Shown one piece after another: positions 19,570-30,783 of a stretch of 64,000 nt of DNA; the stretch's first letter is position 1, and each line of letters opens with the position of its first letter. The notes beneath the pieces were generated by a model, which searched no databases, was not told where the DNA came from, and saw only the letters and a list, made by a program, of their open reading frames with translations. The stretch is from Alphaproteobacteria bacterium. GTDB lineage: Bacteria > Pseudomonadota > Alphaproteobacteria > GCA-2731375. The position numbers and the translations under genes are program-made. The stretch covers positions 295,325 through 359,324 of the forward strand of contig JADHTB010000003.1 in the NCBI GenBank assembly GCA_016776605.1, written 5' to 3'.

Positions 19570-20528
19570 CCCGCCATCTCCGTAATCCTGATCTGCAGGG
19601 CCCGCACCGCCGCTTCAACCTTATCAACCGACAATGTAGTCATCCAGCTATCCTGTTTGCGGTAATCGTATGCCGGATCGTTGCAGATGTCGTCAAAGTC
19701 ACGATCGGTTCGTACCGACGCCGACCCCTTGCCCCAAGGACCGTATAATTCCTCGCGGCTGGGACCGAACAAGCCCAGGGTGGGGATCGCGGCGGCGGCG
19801 GCCATGTGCATCAAACCCGAATCATTGCCGATAAAGAAGTCGCTGCGCCGCAGGCAGGCCAGCACTTCGGGCAGGCCGACGCGGCCGATCAGGTCGACCA
19901 ACTGTTCGCCGGGCAATCCATCCAGCAGGGGCTGGGCGGCGAGCCGTTCATTGGCGGTGCCAAACACGGCCACGCGGGCGCCGGGAAACAGCCCGTCGGG
20001 GGCGATCAAACGGCGGGCGAGCTCGGTGAAACGTTCGATCGGCCATTGTTTGCCGCCCCAATTGGCCGTCGGCCCCAAGGCCAGAATCGGGCCGCCAGGC
20101 GGCAGATGGGTCAATGCGGTCTGTTCATGTTCCGGGCGCAGCCATAATTTCGGATCAGGCGGCTCGGACAATCGCAAGACCGCCGCGGCATGGCGCACCC
20201 GGTGCAGATCACTGCCATTTGACCGCAGCACCCGGCGTTGTTCGGCCCACAACAGCCAGGCCAGCAACGAGGCGCGCAAATCCACCACCAGATCCCAGCG
20301 CTGCCCGGCCGTTTGCCGCCACAACTGCCGCCAATGCCCGGCCAGGGGGGCTTTTTCCATCACCAGCACACGCTCTACGTTGGGTGCAAGGGCCAACAGG
20401 GGCGCCGGTACCGGGCCACAGGCAATGGTCAGCCGGGCGCCGGGGTGACGGCGCACCAGATACTGCAACAGCCCGGTTGAAAGGACGGCATCGCCCAGGC
20501 GGTTATGACTGATAAACAGGATTTTCAT
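19566..20528 (-). CDS. Glycosyltransferase family 9 (heptosyltransferase-like)
   Basis: MKILFISHNRLGDAVLSTGLLQYLVRRHPGARLTIACGPVPAPLL...FFIGNDSGLMHMAAAAAIPTLGLFGPSREELYGPWG. Confidence 0.92.
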   Translation of the reverse strand: MKILFISHNRLGDAVLSTGLLQYLVRRHPGARLTIACGPVPAPLLALAPNVERVLVMEKAPLAGHWRQLWRQTAGQRWDLVVDLRASLLAWLLWAEQRRVLRSNGSDLHRVRHAAAVLRLSEPPDPKLWLRPEHEQTALTHLPPGGPILALGPTANWGGKQWPIERFTELARRLIAPDGLFPGARVAVFGTANERLAAQPLLDGLPGEQLVDLIGRVGLPEVLACLRRSDFFIGNDSGLMHMAAAAAIPTLGLFGPSREELYGPWGKGSASVRTDRDFDDICNDPAYDYRKQDSWMTTLSVDKVEAAVRALQIRITEMAG

Positions 20529-20638
20529 CGCCGTTCCGGCGGGTCCCTGTTGGGCGGCGGTTAGCCTGGGTTAAGGGGCGACCAATGGCTCTTGCCAAGG
20601 CCTTATCACTGGGTGCATGTATACTCAGTGGGGTGCGA

Positions 20639-21559
20639 ATGATGGAAGCGAATTATTGTCTATTGCCGGGGCGGGGCGTTTTACGTTTGTCGGGGGCGGA
20701 TGTTTTGCCCTTCCTGCAAGCGCTGGTTACCCGCAATCTTGACAGCCTGGCGCCCGAGCGGGCGGTCTATGGCGCGCTGCTGACGCCCCAGGGCAAATAT
20801 CTGTTCGACTTTTTCCTGGCGCGGCATGGCGACGAACTGCTGCTGGACGGAGAGGCCGCGCGCCTGGAGGCATTGACCAAGCGGTTAAACATGTATCGCC
20901 TGCGCGCCGATGTGACGATAGAGGAGACGCCTGCCGAATGGGAGGTTTATGCCGCCTTTGGCGCGGGCACGGAAGCGGCCCTCGGCCTGACGGACGGGGC
21001 CGGCGCCGCCAAGGCGTATGGCGATGGTATCGCATTCCTTGACCCGCGACTGACAGAGGCCGGGGCACGGGTCATGGCGCCGACGGGTCAGGCGGGCGCA
21101 ATGTTGGCGGCGGCGGGCTTCAACCCTGTCGCGGCCGCGGATTACGACTATTTTCGCCTGGGCCTGGCCCTGCCGGATAGCGGCCGGGATTTGGTGGTCG
21201 ATAAATCCCTGATGCTGGAAAGCAATTTGGAGCGCCTGCATGGCGTTGATTTCGACAAAGGCTGTTTCGTCGGCCAGGAATTGACGGCGCGCACGAAGTA
21301 CCGCGCCCTGGTGCGCAAACGCTTGTTGCCGGTCCGTATCGATGGCCCGCTGCCCGATCCCGGCACGCCGTTGCTGGCAGGGGAGCAGGAGATCGCCGTG
21401 ATGCGTTCCGGCGAGCGGGACCGCGGACTGGCCCTGGTTCGGATCGACCGTCTGGCCGAGGCCGGTGGACTGGGCCGAAATCTGACCGCCGGCGCGGCAA
21501 CCGTGACGCTCCTTATGCCCGATTGGGCTGATTTCGAATTACCGGAACTGAAGGTATGA
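20639..21559 (+). CDS. ygfZ: YgfZ/GcvT-fold folate-binding protein
   Basis: VLRLSGADVLPFLQALVTRNLDSL...HGVDFDKGCFVGQELTARTKYRALVRKRLLPV. Confidence 0.9.
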   Translation: MMEANYCLLPGRGVLRLSGADVLPFLQALVTRNLDSLAPERAVYGALLTPQGKYLFDFFLARHGDELLLDGEAARLEALTKRLNMYRLRADVTIEETPAEWEVYAAFGAGTEAALGLTDGAGAAKAYGDGIAFLDPRLTEAGARVMAPTGQAGAMLAAAGFNPVAAADYDYFRLGLALPDSGRDLVVDKSLMLESNLERLHGVDFDKGCFVGQELTARTKYRALVRKRLLPVRIDGPLPDPGTPLLAGEQEIAVMRSGERDRGLALVRIDRLAEAGGLGRNLTAGAATVTLLMPDWADFELPELKV

Positions 21560-22137
21560 GCAGCCGCCATGACGATGGCCTGGTGCGCTGCGCATGGTGC
21601 GGCGTAGATCCGTTTTACATGGCCTATCATGACCAGGAATGGGGCGTGCCCGAATGGGATGATCAGGCCCTGTTTGAAAAACTGATTTTGGACGGCTTTC
21701 AGGCTGGCCTGTCCTGGATCACCATTCTACACAAACGGGACAATTTCCGTACCGCCTTCGACGGCTTCGACCCCGCCGTCATCGCCCGGTATGATGATGC
21801 CAAAGTCGAGGCCTTGATGGCCGACGCGGGCATCGTGCGCAACCGGGCGAAGATCATCGCCACCATCGGCAATGCCAAGGGCTGGCTGGATATCATGGCA
21901 GCAGGCGAAGGCGCCTTCGCTGATTATCTATGGTCTTTTGTCGATGGCCAGGTGGTCGATAAGGCGCGCCGGGGTGGTGAAATTATTACCGAAGATGGCG
22001 CCAGCCGGGCCATGTCCAGGGACCTGAAAAAGCGCGGCTTTAAATTCTGCGGGCCGACCATCTGTTACGCCTTCATGGAGGCGGTGGGCATGATCAACGA
22101 CCATGTGGTCGATTGCCACCGATATGGTCAGGTTTGA
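21556..22137 (+). CDS. tag: DNA-3-methyladenine glycosylase I
   Basis: RCAWCGVDPFYMAYHDQEWGVPEWDDQALFEKLILDGFQAGLSWITILHKRDNFRTAFDGFD. Confidence 0.96.
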   Translation: MSSRHDDGLVRCAWCGVDPFYMAYHDQEWGVPEWDDQALFEKLILDGFQAGLSWITILHKRDNFRTAFDGFDPAVIARYDDAKVEALMADAGIVRNRAKIIATIGNAKGWLDIMAAGEGAFADYLWSFVDGQVVDKARRGGEIITEDGASRAMSRDLKKRGFKFCGPTICYAFMEAVGMINDHVVDCHRYGQV

Positions 22138-22475
22138 TACAACCACGGGTCACGGCGGAACTATGGGTCAAGGCGCATATCCGCAAATGCAACGTCCATG
22201 CCATCCCGGCCATGGTGGTCCGGCGCGGTGATAGCACCGCCGGCGCCATTTTCATCAAGGTCAATCACCTAGGCTCGGGCTGCATGGTCCTGGCGCCAAC
22301 CAACAGCCTGGACGGCGGGCGGCAATGGCGGCGGGCCATTGGCGAGGCGCTGGTGCCGGACGCGGAGGCCGATGCCTATATCGCGCGGCAGTTGAACATG
22401 GACCCCGACCTTTGGGTGCTGGAGATCGAGGACCGGGAGGGCCGCCATTTGATGGAAGACATCATATTGGAATGA
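22134..22475 (+). CDS. DUF1491-like protein (TTG start overlapping the tag stop)
   Basis: RVTAELWVKAHIRKCNVHAIPAMVVRRGDSTAGAIFIKVN...DLWVLEIEDREGRHLMEDIILE. Confidence 0.78.
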   Translation: MIQPRVTAELWVKAHIRKCNVHAIPAMVVRRGDSTAGAIFIKVNHLGSGCMVLAPTNSLDGGRQWRRAIGEALVPDAEADAYIARQLNMDPDLWVLEIEDREGRHLMEDIILE

Positions 22476-22605
22476 CGGCCGCTTTTCTGCTGGCTGACGG
22501 CCATCGCCATGGCGCCGTCGGTTCGCTTCGGAAAAACCATCGGGCGGGGACCGCCCCAAACCACAAAATCACAGAATCCACATCATGCCCGCCTACGCGG
22601 GGATG

Positions 22606-22642
22606 CCGCGAAAGCGACTCTAATTAATTGAAAATTGCTCTA
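22606..22642 (+). repeat. 3' half of the CTAG-bounded repeat, copy D
   Basis: ccgcgaaagcgactctaattaattgaaaattgctcta, matching the right half of copy B. Confidence 0.78.
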
Positions 22643-23743
22643 AAACGACAGCACGGTTCCGATGACGAATACCGTTGCGGCGTTCTCTATCGCCGCTGCA
22701 TTCAGATTGTCTTGCACGTCCCAATAGGTGATGCCGCCGGTTAACACGACGCCCGGCCCCAAGCCGTAGGTCGCGCCGACTTGATAGCCATCGGTTTCGT
22801 CCTGGCCCAGGCCGGCGCCGGCCTCAACCTCGCCATGGGCATAGGCCACGCCAGCGGTCAATTCGCCAATTGCATAGCTCAAGCCAACGGAATAATCCGT
22901 ACGGTCGGTGCTGGCGGCAGAGGTGCCCAGATCGTCTTTGCGGTAATCTGCCCCGAGGGTTAGGCCTTTATAGCCAAGCGATAGGCCAAGACCCCATTGG
23001 TCCTGATCCTCGGCCCCGGCGGCGGTACCTTCCACGTTACCCGTGGCCATACCCGCATACAGCGCCAAATCCAGGCCGTTGATCTGGCGCATATAATTCG
23101 CGCCGATTTCAATGGCTTCCGACTGCTGCCCGGTGTCGAGCTTGCTTTGCAGGCCGGTGCCAGCGCTGGTGCATGCCGTAGCCGGTGCCTCACAATTGTC
23201 CGGGGAATAGGACAGGCCCAATTGAACGCCGCGCATGCGCGGCGTGAAATAGGTAAGCTTCTCGGCCTCGCCGGAAATGTTGCTGATCACGGCAGGCGAG
23301 CCCACCGCGTTACCCAACGTGGCAAAGACAAGGTCCGGCGAGGCCAGGCCCACGCCACTGATCGCCCAGGGAGAGCCGTAAGCCATTTGATCCGGAGCCG
23401 TTTTATGCTGGCCAAACATTACTTTGCCAAAGGCGCCCACGGCATAGATGTAGGTTCGGTCGATCTGATCAGTGCTGGTCTCGCCCTCCAGTTCAACACT
23501 GACACCGAAGGTAATGCCATTATCAAGTTTCGTTTCACCTTTGAAGTGGATCTCGGATTCCTGGGCAATTCCGTGATTGCGTGCGCTGATGGCCGGACCG
23601 TCATTCTGATTGGCGCCAACCACAAAGGCCTTGAAATAACCGCCCAAGCCAAGATGGATTTTTTCCGCACCCTGCGCGGTGCCCGCGGCAAGCAACATCG
23701 CCCCCGCGACCATGGCCGTTGTCCCCAAGAACCTGTTTTTCAT
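22640..23743 (-). CDS. Gram-negative general porin
   Basis: MKNRFLGTTAMVAGAMLLAAGTAQGAEKIHLGLGGYFKAFVVGANQND...GVSVELEGETSTDQIDRTYIYAVGAFGKVMFGQHKTAPDQM. Confidence 0.9.
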   Translation of the reverse strand: MKNRFLGTTAMVAGAMLLAAGTAQGAEKIHLGLGGYFKAFVVGANQNDGPAISARNHGIAQESEIHFKGETKLDNGITFGVSVELEGETSTDQIDRTYIYAVGAFGKVMFGQHKTAPDQMAYGSPWAISGVGLASPDLVFATLGNAVGSPAVISNISGEAEKLTYFTPRMRGVQLGLSYSPDNCEAPATACTSAGTGLQSKLDTGQQSEAIEIGANYMRQINGLDLALYAGMATGNVEGTAAGAEDQDQWGLGLSLGYKGLTLGADYRKDDLGTSAASTDRTDYSVGLSYAIGELTAGVAYAHGEVEAGAGLGQDETDGYQVGATYGLGPGVVLTGGITYWDVQDNLNAAAIENAATVFVIGTVLSF

Positions 23744-23902
23744 GATTAGCACCTCTTTCCCAGGTTCCAGGGCCATCGCGACCCAGATTTAGCGCGAATA
23801 TTTACCATAGAAACCTATACCTAATAAATCGTAAAGCAAGCCACTCCGCCCTTTATATGGATGCCCTTCATGTGGGCCGTGCGGCGACGGGCCTGGCGTG
23901 TA

Positions 23903-25966
23903 CTAGGCTGCTTTAACGTTGTCGAGGAATGTTTCAACCGTGGCTTTGAGCGTGCTGGCCTGCTGTGTCAGTTTGTCGGAGGCCGACATCACCTGCGCCG
24001 CCGCCGCGCCGGTTTCCGTCGTAGCCAGATTGACGGACGCGATGCTCTGGCTCACGTCTTGTGTTCCTTGGGCGGCTTGATCCACGTTTCGACTGATTTC
24101 CTGGGTGGTTGCAGCCTGCTGCTCAACCGCCGCCGAGATCGTGGCCGCGATTTCATTCACCCGTTCGATAGTCTGACTGATCCCGGTCAATGCCTCCAAG
24201 GCGCCGGAGGTCTCGGTTTGCATACCGGTAATCTGGGCCCCGATTTCCTCGGTTGCGTGGGCGGTTTGCGTCGCCAGGTTCTTTACCTCCGAGGCCACGA
24301 CGGCAAATCCCTTGCCCGCTTCGCCGGCGCGCGCCGCCTCGATTGTTGCGTTCAAGGCAAGCAGATTGGTCTGACTGGCGATGTCATTGATCAGACTGAC
24401 CACATCGCCGATCTTTTGCGCCGCCTCATTCAGGCTCGTCATGGCGTTGTTGGTATTTTCAGTCCGTTCCACCGCTTCGCCGGTGATCTTCGCGGATTCC
24501 GTCACCTGCCGGGTTATCTCGCGGATTGAGGCGGACATTTCCTCGGATGCCGATGCCACCGTTTGCACGTTGACGCTGGCTTCCTCGGACGCCGCGGCCA
24601 CCGAAACCGTTTGTTCCACCATTTTTTCCGCCGTTTTCGACATTGCCGTTGCCGTCGAATTCATCTCGGTCGCGGCTTCCGAGACACCGTTCAATATATC
24701 GCTGACCACGGCATCGAATTCGCTGGCCAGTTGCGCCACCCTGTTGGCTCTTTCCTCGCGCGCGGCGTGCTCCTGATCCTGTTCCGCGGTCAGTTCGCCG
24801 TTGCGGATCATGTTTTCCTTAAAGACCTGTACCGCCGCGGCCATTTGACCCACTTCGTCACCACGATCAAGGCCGGTGATTTCAACCGTCTTGTCGCCAT
24901 GCGCCAGGCTGTGCATTATTTCCGTGAGGCCCCCGACGGCGCGCAGAACATCGCGCACAACCACGAACAACAGGCCGCAGCCGGCAATCACCAGGATCAG
25001 GCTGACCAGCGCGAAGCTTATCACGCTCCTGAACGCGCTATCTTCCAGTCCGTGGGCGAGGGCAATCAGGTTACCCGAAATGCGGTCCTCGACCTGTTTC
25101 ATCAGGTTAATTTTCTTGGTGATTTCGCCAAACCAATGGCCGCCTGCGGTGCCACCGGTATTGCCGGTCTGTGGCGATGTGACAGCGATCTGACGCATAC
25201 GGTCAACTTCCGCGACGGCCGTACCGGTGACCGTGGCTTTGTGGAAATCCCACAGCGCGGGTTCGGCATACATACGGAAGCTGTTGAAATAGTTCTTCTC
25301 CAAGGAAATTAATTCCACAAAGCGGTTATAAATCTTGGGGCTGAACTTTCCGGCGCCGAAGCCGCCGGCACCCATGGCGCGCTCCTGACCGGCCCGCTCC
25401 TTGGCTTGCAGATAGGCGATGTAACCGCCAATCGATTTGCTGACCTTGTCGTCACTGCTGTTGCGTAGAGTTTGCGCGACGACATCCAACAGTCCGGCAA
25501 TGGTGCCCGTATAGTATTTTGCCATTCCCGGGACCGTGATGTTCAGGCCGTCTATCTGGCCGCGCATTTTTTGCAATTGTTGCAGTTGTGTTACGGCCGT
25601 TTTCGCCTGCGCCGCCAACTGCGCATCGTAGTCCGAGAAGGCAAAGGCATTGTAGGCCGCCTCGAAGGCGGTCCGCTTAGCATCCGTATCGGTTCGTTGA
25701 GCAGGCAGCGTCTGGGCAAATTTCTTGCCCTTGCTGCCGATGAAACCAGCCGACCGTCCGCGTTCCTTTTGCAGTTCATGGACCAGGGCGCTGACGCTGG
25801 GGGCAAACTCGGACAGCTTATGGACCCGGGCTATATCAACCATCTGTTGATAGCGTTCGAAAACCAGAAGACTGGAATAAACCGATAGGCCGATGACCGG
25901 CAGCAGCACCGCCAGGGTCAATTTCTTGCCTATACTAAGGGAGTTAATCGCGCTTAGCTTGCTCAT
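23903..25966 (-). CDS. Methyl-accepting chemotaxis protein with N-terminal nitrate/nitrite-sensing (NIT)-like domain and HAMP
   Basis: [33 protein letters not shown] (NIT-like); [49 protein letters not shown] (MCP signalling hairpin). Confidence 0.93.
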   Translation of the reverse strand: MSKLSAINSLSIGKKLTLAVLLPVIGLSVYSSLLVFERYQQMVDIARVHKLSEFAPSVSALVHELQKERGRSAGFIGSKGKKFAQTLPAQRTDTDAKRTAFEAAYNAFAFSDYDAQLAAQAKTAVTQLQQLQKMRGQIDGLNITVPGMAKYYTGTIAGLLDVVAQTLRNSSDDKVSKSIGGYIAYLQAKERAGQERAMGAGGFGAGKFSPKIYNRFVELISLEKNYFNSFRMYAEPALWDFHKATVTGTAVAEVDRMRQIAVTSPQTGNTGGTAGGHWFGEITKKINLMKQVEDRISGNLIALAHGLEDSAFRSVISFALVSLILVIAGCGLLFVVVRDVLRAVGGLTEIMHSLAHGDKTVEITGLDRGDEVGQMAAAVQVFKENMIRNGELTAEQDQEHAAREERANRVAQLASEFDAVVSDILNGVSEAATEMNSTATAMSKTAEKMVEQTVSVAAASEEASVNVQTVASASEEMSASIREITRQVTESAKITGEAVERTENTNNAMTSLNEAAQKIGDVVSLINDIASQTNLLALNATIEAARAGEAGKGFAVVASEVKNLATQTAHATEEIGAQITGMQTETSGALEALTGISQTIERVNEIAATISAAVEQQAATTQEISRNVDQAAQGTQDVSQSIASVNLATTETGAAAAQVMSASDKLTQQASTLKATVETFLDNVKAA

Positions 25967-26409
25967 TCTTGATATCCTCAATCTCGAAAGCCGGCCCAGT
26001 TTTTTTTAGCATCGGCATATTGGATACGAGTACTGGTTAGGTGCGTATTTAAAAAACTACGCGCGCTCTTATTGCTCTTGTAATTTAGGATAAGTCCGCA
26101 GTTCCCTATTTAGTGAACTTTGTACCGATCTATTATTAAAAAAATGATAAGCAATTAGCACATAGGCATGTAATAGGATGTAGAACCAATAGATCACAGG
26201 GAGTAATATTTTTGTATTTAATGCGATAAATTCCTTACATTGCTTACCCGTATTTCGTACGACGAGATGTATGGCACCGCGGGTTTTAGACACCGGCCGG
26301 ATTCTGCGTGCCGGTTGTATGGGCCCTTCGGCATTTTGTGGTTGATGGCGCCCTTGATGACCAAGCGCTATGATGGCGGTTGGCGGGGCCGAAATGAAGG
26401 TGTAGTTGC

Positions 26410-27561
26410 ATGCATGATCAGGCGGGCGGGTTGGCGCCGGGGCCGTTGGACGGCATTCGGGTATTGGATTTTTCCATGTTCCTGGCCGGGCCATATTGTA
26501 CCCGGCTGATGGCGGACATGGGGGCGGAAATCATCAAGGTCGAGCCGCCGGGCGGTGACTTTCTGCGCCAGTCGCCACCCTTCCGCGACGGGAAAAGCGC
26601 CTATTTCGGGCAAATCAATTGCGGCAAGAAAAGTCTGGAACTGGATATGAAAGACGATCTGGGCCGTGAGTTGGTGCGCCGCCTGATGCCAACGGTCGAT
26701 GTGGTTCTGGAAAATTTTCGCCCCGGCGTCATGGCGCGCCTGGGCCTGGACTATGACACCCTTTCGGCATTGCGCCCCGGTCTGGTCTATTGCTCGATCT
26801 CGGGCTATGGGCAAACCGGGCCGGGCGCCCTGCTGCCCGCCTTCGCGCCGATCATCCACGCTGCTTCCGGCTACGATCTGATCATGATGGATTACCAGAA
26901 AATCGGAGACAAGCCGCCGTCCGTGCGTTCCACCGTGGCGGACATATTGGGCGCCACCCATGCCTTCGGCGCCATCAACGCCGCCCTGGTGCAGCGTCTG
27001 CGGACGGGCCGGGGCCAATATATCGACGTGGCGATGATGGACGCCATGCATAACCTGCTTGGCTTTGAATATCAGGCCGCCCAGATAGAGAACCCGGACC
27101 GTCCCATTGTTTTCTCGCCGATCCGCACCGCTGACGGTTTTGTCATGGTGGCGCCGGTCAGTCCGGCCAATTTCGCTGCCCTGGCGAACGCCGCCGGGCG
27201 CCCGGAATTGATCGATGATCCCCGTTTCGATGGCGTAACGGTCCGCGTGCGGAACTGGGATCTGTTGTTGGCGGAGATTGAACAATGGTCCCTGACCCAG
27301 ACCACGGATGCCTGCGAAGGGACAATCCAGGCGGCTGGTTGCCCGTGCACCCGCTATCTACGAATTGGCCAGGCCATGGTGGAGCCGCAAATCATCGCCC
27401 GTGGCGCGGCCGTGGAAATCGCCGGCGTTAACGATTCCTACAAGGTGGCCAATTGTCCGTCGCATTTTGCCGGCACAAATGTCGGCGCACGGCCCTGGGT
27501 TCCCGCACTGGGCCAACATAACGAAGAATTTTTCGCGGAAGCCGGCCTTTCCACAGACTGA
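26410..27561 (+). CDS. CaiB/BaiF family CoA-transferase
   Basis: GPLDGIRVLDFSMFLAGPYCTRLMADMGAEIIKVEPPGGDFLRQ. Confidence 0.94.
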   Translation: MHDQAGGLAPGPLDGIRVLDFSMFLAGPYCTRLMADMGAEIIKVEPPGGDFLRQSPPFRDGKSAYFGQINCGKKSLELDMKDDLGRELVRRLMPTVDVVLENFRPGVMARLGLDYDTLSALRPGLVYCSISGYGQTGPGALLPAFAPIIHAASGYDLIMMDYQKIGDKPPSVRSTVADILGATHAFGAINAALVQRLRTGRGQYIDVAMMDAMHNLLGFEYQAAQIENPDRPIVFSPIRTADGFVMVAPVSPANFAALANAAGRPELIDDPRFDGVTVRVRNWDLLLAEIEQWSLTQTTDACEGTIQAAGCPCTRYLRIGQAMVEPQIIARGAAVEIAGVNDSYKVANCPSHFAGTNVGARPWVPALGQHNEEFFAEAGLSTD

Positions 27562-27632
27562 AAATCTAGCCGTCGCCCGACTATTGCTCAAATTGTGGTC
27601 ATGGGGTATTTACACATTTACCACGTAATATA

Positions 27633-28856
27633 GTGAATGGCATGCTGACCGGTAAACACATCCTGTTGATCATCAGTGGCGGCATCGCCGCCTATAAGTC
27701 CTTGGACCTGATCCGCCGCCTGAAGGAGCGCGGCGCCGGGGTGCGTTGCGTTCTGACCGCCGGCGGCGCGCAATTCGTCACGCCTTTGTCCGTGGCGGCG
27801 CTGTCCGAGGATGCGGTCTTTCAGGATTTATTTTCGTTGAAGGATGAAAGCGAGATGGGCCATATCCGCCTCTCCCGCGAGGCGGACTTGCTGGTGGTGG
27901 CGCCGGCCAGCGCTGATTTGATGGCTAAAATGGCCGCCGGTCTGGCCGATGATCTGGCCTCGACCATTATGCTGGCGACGGACAAGCCGGTGCTGATCGC
28001 GCCCGCAATGAACACAAAGATGTGGGAGCATCCCGCGACCCAGCGAAATATGCGCACGCTGCAGGATGATGGCGTGACGGCGATCGGGCCGGGCCAGGGT
28101 GATCTGGCCTGTGGCGAGGTTGGCGCCGGGCGCATGTCGGAACCGTTGCAGATTGTCGCCGCTATAGAAAGCATCCTGATTGGGCAGGTGACCGCGGCGC
28201 CGCTACAAGGCCGCCGGGCCATCGTCACCTCTGGCCCCACATACGAGGCCATTGATCCTGTACGCTTTTTGGCCAATCGCTCATCGGGCAAACAGGGCCA
28301 CGCCATTGCCGCCGCCCTGGCCAGGTTGGGCGCGGATGTGGTGTTGGTCGCGGGGCCCAACAATCAGCCTAGCCCTCCAGGGGTTGCCGTGCGGGACATA
28401 GAATCGGCTGTACAGATGCTGGCGGCTTGCGAAGCCGCCCTGCCCGCCGATATCGTTGTTTGCGCGGCGGCGGTGGCCGATTGGCGGGTTGCGGGCGAGG
28501 CGGAACAGAAAATGAAAAAAGACGGCAGCGGTCAGCCTCCCGCTTTAGCATTGGTGGAAAATCCCGATATTTTAGCGACCCTTAGCCAGTTGAACGGCGG
28601 CCGGCCAAGCCTGGTCGTGGGCTTTGCCGCGGAAACAGAAAAAGTCGTCGATCATGGGCAGGGCAAGCGTAGGCGCAAGGGCTGCGACTGGATCGTGGCC
28701 AATGACGTGGGCCCCGGCACCGGGGTCATGGGTGGTGATGAGAATACGGTTCACCTGATTACCTCCCAGGGCGTCGAAGATTGGCCGACCATGAGCAAAG
28801 ACGCGGTCGCGGATGCTTTGGCCAGGCGCATCGCCGATCATTTCGCGGTCGGATAG
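27633..28856 (+). CDS. coaBC: Bifunctional phosphopantothenoylcysteine decarboxylase / phosphopantothenate-cysteine ligase
   Basis: [30 protein letters not shown]...[17 protein letters not shown]...[28 protein letters not shown]. Confidence 0.97.
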   Translation: MNGMLTGKHILLIISGGIAAYKSLDLIRRLKERGAGVRCVLTAGGAQFVTPLSVAALSEDAVFQDLFSLKDESEMGHIRLSREADLLVVAPASADLMAKMAAGLADDLASTIMLATDKPVLIAPAMNTKMWEHPATQRNMRTLQDDGVTAIGPGQGDLACGEVGAGRMSEPLQIVAAIESILIGQVTAAPLQGRRAIVTSGPTYEAIDPVRFLANRSSGKQGHAIAAALARLGADVVLVAGPNNQPSPPGVAVRDIESAVQMLAACEAALPADIVVCAAAVADWRVAGEAEQKMKKDGSGQPPALALVENPDILATLSQLNGGRPSLVVGFAAETEKVVDHGQGKRRRKGCDWIVANDVGPGTGVMGGDENTVHLITSQGVEDWPTMSKDAVADALARRIADHFAVG

Positions 28857-28860
28857 CATT

Positions 28861-29310
28861 ATGATCGCCATCCCCGTACAACGATTGGCGCATGGAGCCG
28901 GACTGGCCTTGCCGGCCCGGGCCACGGCGGATAGCGCCGGCATGGACCTGCTGGCGGCGGTCGAGGCCGAGGTTACTCTAGCCCCCGGTGGCCGGGCCTT
29001 GATCCCGACGGGCATCGCGCTGGCCCTGCCCGCTGGTTATGAAGCGCAGGTGCGGCCACGTTCCGGGTTGGCCTTGAAACATGGGGTGACCGTGTTGAAC
29101 AGCCCCGGCACGATAGATGCGGATTACCGGGGCGAGGTTGGCGTTATTTTGATCAATCATGGCGAAACCCCCTTTACGGTACGGCGTGGCGAACGCATTG
29201 CCCAAATGATCATCGCGGCCCTGGCCGATGCCACCCTAAGCGAGGTCGAAAGCCTGTCGGCCAGTCAGCGCGGAAAGGGTGGCTTTGGCTCCACCGGATC
29301 GGTGACGTAA
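28861..29310 (+). CDS. dut: dUTP diphosphatase
   Basis: [17 protein letters not shown]...[38 protein letters not shown]...[10 protein letters not shown]. Confidence 0.97.
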   Translation: MIAIPVQRLAHGAGLALPARATADSAGMDLLAAVEAEVTLAPGGRALIPTGIALALPAGYEAQVRPRSGLALKHGVTVLNSPGTIDADYRGEVGVILINHGETPFTVRRGERIAQMIIAALADATLSEVESLSASQRGKGGFGSTGSVT

Positions 29311-29312
29311 TT

Positions 29313-29777
29313 ATGTTACGGCTGTCGAAAAGAACCCTGTACGTGCTGGAAGCGGTCCTGGACATTGCCTGCAATGCCCGTCCTGATCCCGTGCAGTCCA
29401 AGGATATCGCCGAACGTCAAGGCATCCCACAGCGCTATCTGGAGGGCGCCATGCAGCATCTGGTGCGGGCCGGCATTTTGCGCGGCGTGCGTGGCCCCAG
29501 GGGCGGCTATCGTCTGGCCAGGGAACGCCGGCGTATCACCGTGGCCGAAATCGTCCGTTTGATGGAAGGTCTGGACGGCCATGACGAGGATATGGCCGCG
29601 ATGGCCGGCTCGCCCCTGGGCCGGGCCGTGGTTCAGCCCCTGTGGCAGGAATTGCACGACGATATGATGCGCCGCCTGGAGGCGGTCAGCGTGGAAGACC
29701 TGTTCCGTCAGGCCAGCCAATCAGGCGCCGCCGCCGCGGCCAACCCCGCGGAACCAGGCGCCAACTTTGATATCTAG
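29313..29777 (+). CDS. Rrf2 family transcriptional regulator
   Basis: LYVLEAVLDIACNARPDPVQSKDIAERQGIPQRYLEGAMQHLVRAGILRGVRGPRGGYRLARERRRITVAEIVRLMEG; next to cysK. Confidence 0.9.
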   Translation: MLRLSKRTLYVLEAVLDIACNARPDPVQSKDIAERQGIPQRYLEGAMQHLVRAGILRGVRGPRGGYRLARERRRITVAEIVRLMEGLDGHDEDMAAMAGSPLGRAVVQPLWQELHDDMMRRLEAVSVEDLFRQASQSGAAAAANPAEPGANFDI

Positions 29778-29802
29778 AGCAGTTCCGGGCATTTGAACAA
29801 CT

Positions 29803-30783
29803 ATGACAGAACCCACTAGCAGCACCGAACGGCGGACCGAAGGGCGGGGCCGGGTCTACGACTCGATCATCGATACCATCGGCAATACGCCGCTGGTTCG
29901 CCTCTCGCGGCTACAGCGGGACGCGGGCGTAAAGGCTGAAATTCTAGCCAAGCTGGAATTCTTTAACCCCCTGGCCTCGGTCAAGGACCGCATCGGGGTC
30001 GCGATGATCGAGGCCATGGAGCGGGCCGGCGTCATCGGCCCCGAAACCGTGCTGGTCGAGCCGACCTCGGGCAACACAGGCATCGCCCTGGCCTTTGTCG
30101 CCGCCGCCAAGGGTTATCGCATTATCCTGACCATGCCGGAATCCATGTCTATTGAACGCCGCCGCATGCTGTCCCTGCTGGGCGCGGAATTGGTCCTGAC
30201 CCCGGCGGCGGAAGGTATCAGTGGCGCCATCAGACGGGCCGAAGAACTGGTCGCGGCAATGCCCGATGCGGCCATGCCACAGCAGTTTGAACATCCCGCC
30301 AATCCCGATATTCACCGCAACACCACGGCCCAGGAAATCTGGAACGATACCGGCGGCGCGGTGGATATCGTTGTCGCGGGGGTTGGCACCGGGGGCACGA
30401 TTACAGGCATTGGTGAAACCTTGAAAAGCCGCAAACCGGGCCTCAGAATGGTGGCGGTAGAGCCCGAGGACAGCCCGGTTCTATCGGGCGGTGCGCCCGG
30501 CCCGCACAAAATTCAGGGCATCGGGGCGGGCATTATTCCGGCTGTCTTGAACCTGGATGTGGTGGATGAAATTTTGACCATCGGCAATGAAACCGCATTC
30601 GAGACCGCCCGGCGCGTCGCCGCGCTGGAGGGGTTGCCTGTCGGCATTTCCTCGGGCGCGGCGCTGGCGGCGGCCTTGGAAGTGGCCGAACGGCCGGAGA
30701 GCGCCGGCAAGACCATTGTGGTCATCGTGCCCTCCTTCGCCGAACGCTATCTGTCCACGGCGCTGTTCGAGGGGCTGGCATGA
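29803..30783 (+). CDS. cysK: Cysteine synthase A
   Basis: [17 protein letters not shown]...[27 protein letters not shown]...[20 protein letters not shown]. Confidence 0.96.
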   Translation: MTEPTSSTERRTEGRGRVYDSIIDTIGNTPLVRLSRLQRDAGVKAEILAKLEFFNPLASVKDRIGVAMIEAMERAGVIGPETVLVEPTSGNTGIALAFVAAAKGYRIILTMPESMSIERRRMLSLLGAELVLTPAAEGISGAIRRAEELVAAMPDAAMPQQFEHPANPDIHRNTTAQEIWNDTGGAVDIVVAGVGTGGTITGIGETLKSRKPGLRMVAVEPEDSPVLSGGAPGPHKIQGIGAGIIPAVLNLDVVDEILTIGNETAFETARRVAALEGLPVGISSGAALAAALEVAERPESAGKTIVVIVPSFAERYLSTALFEGLA

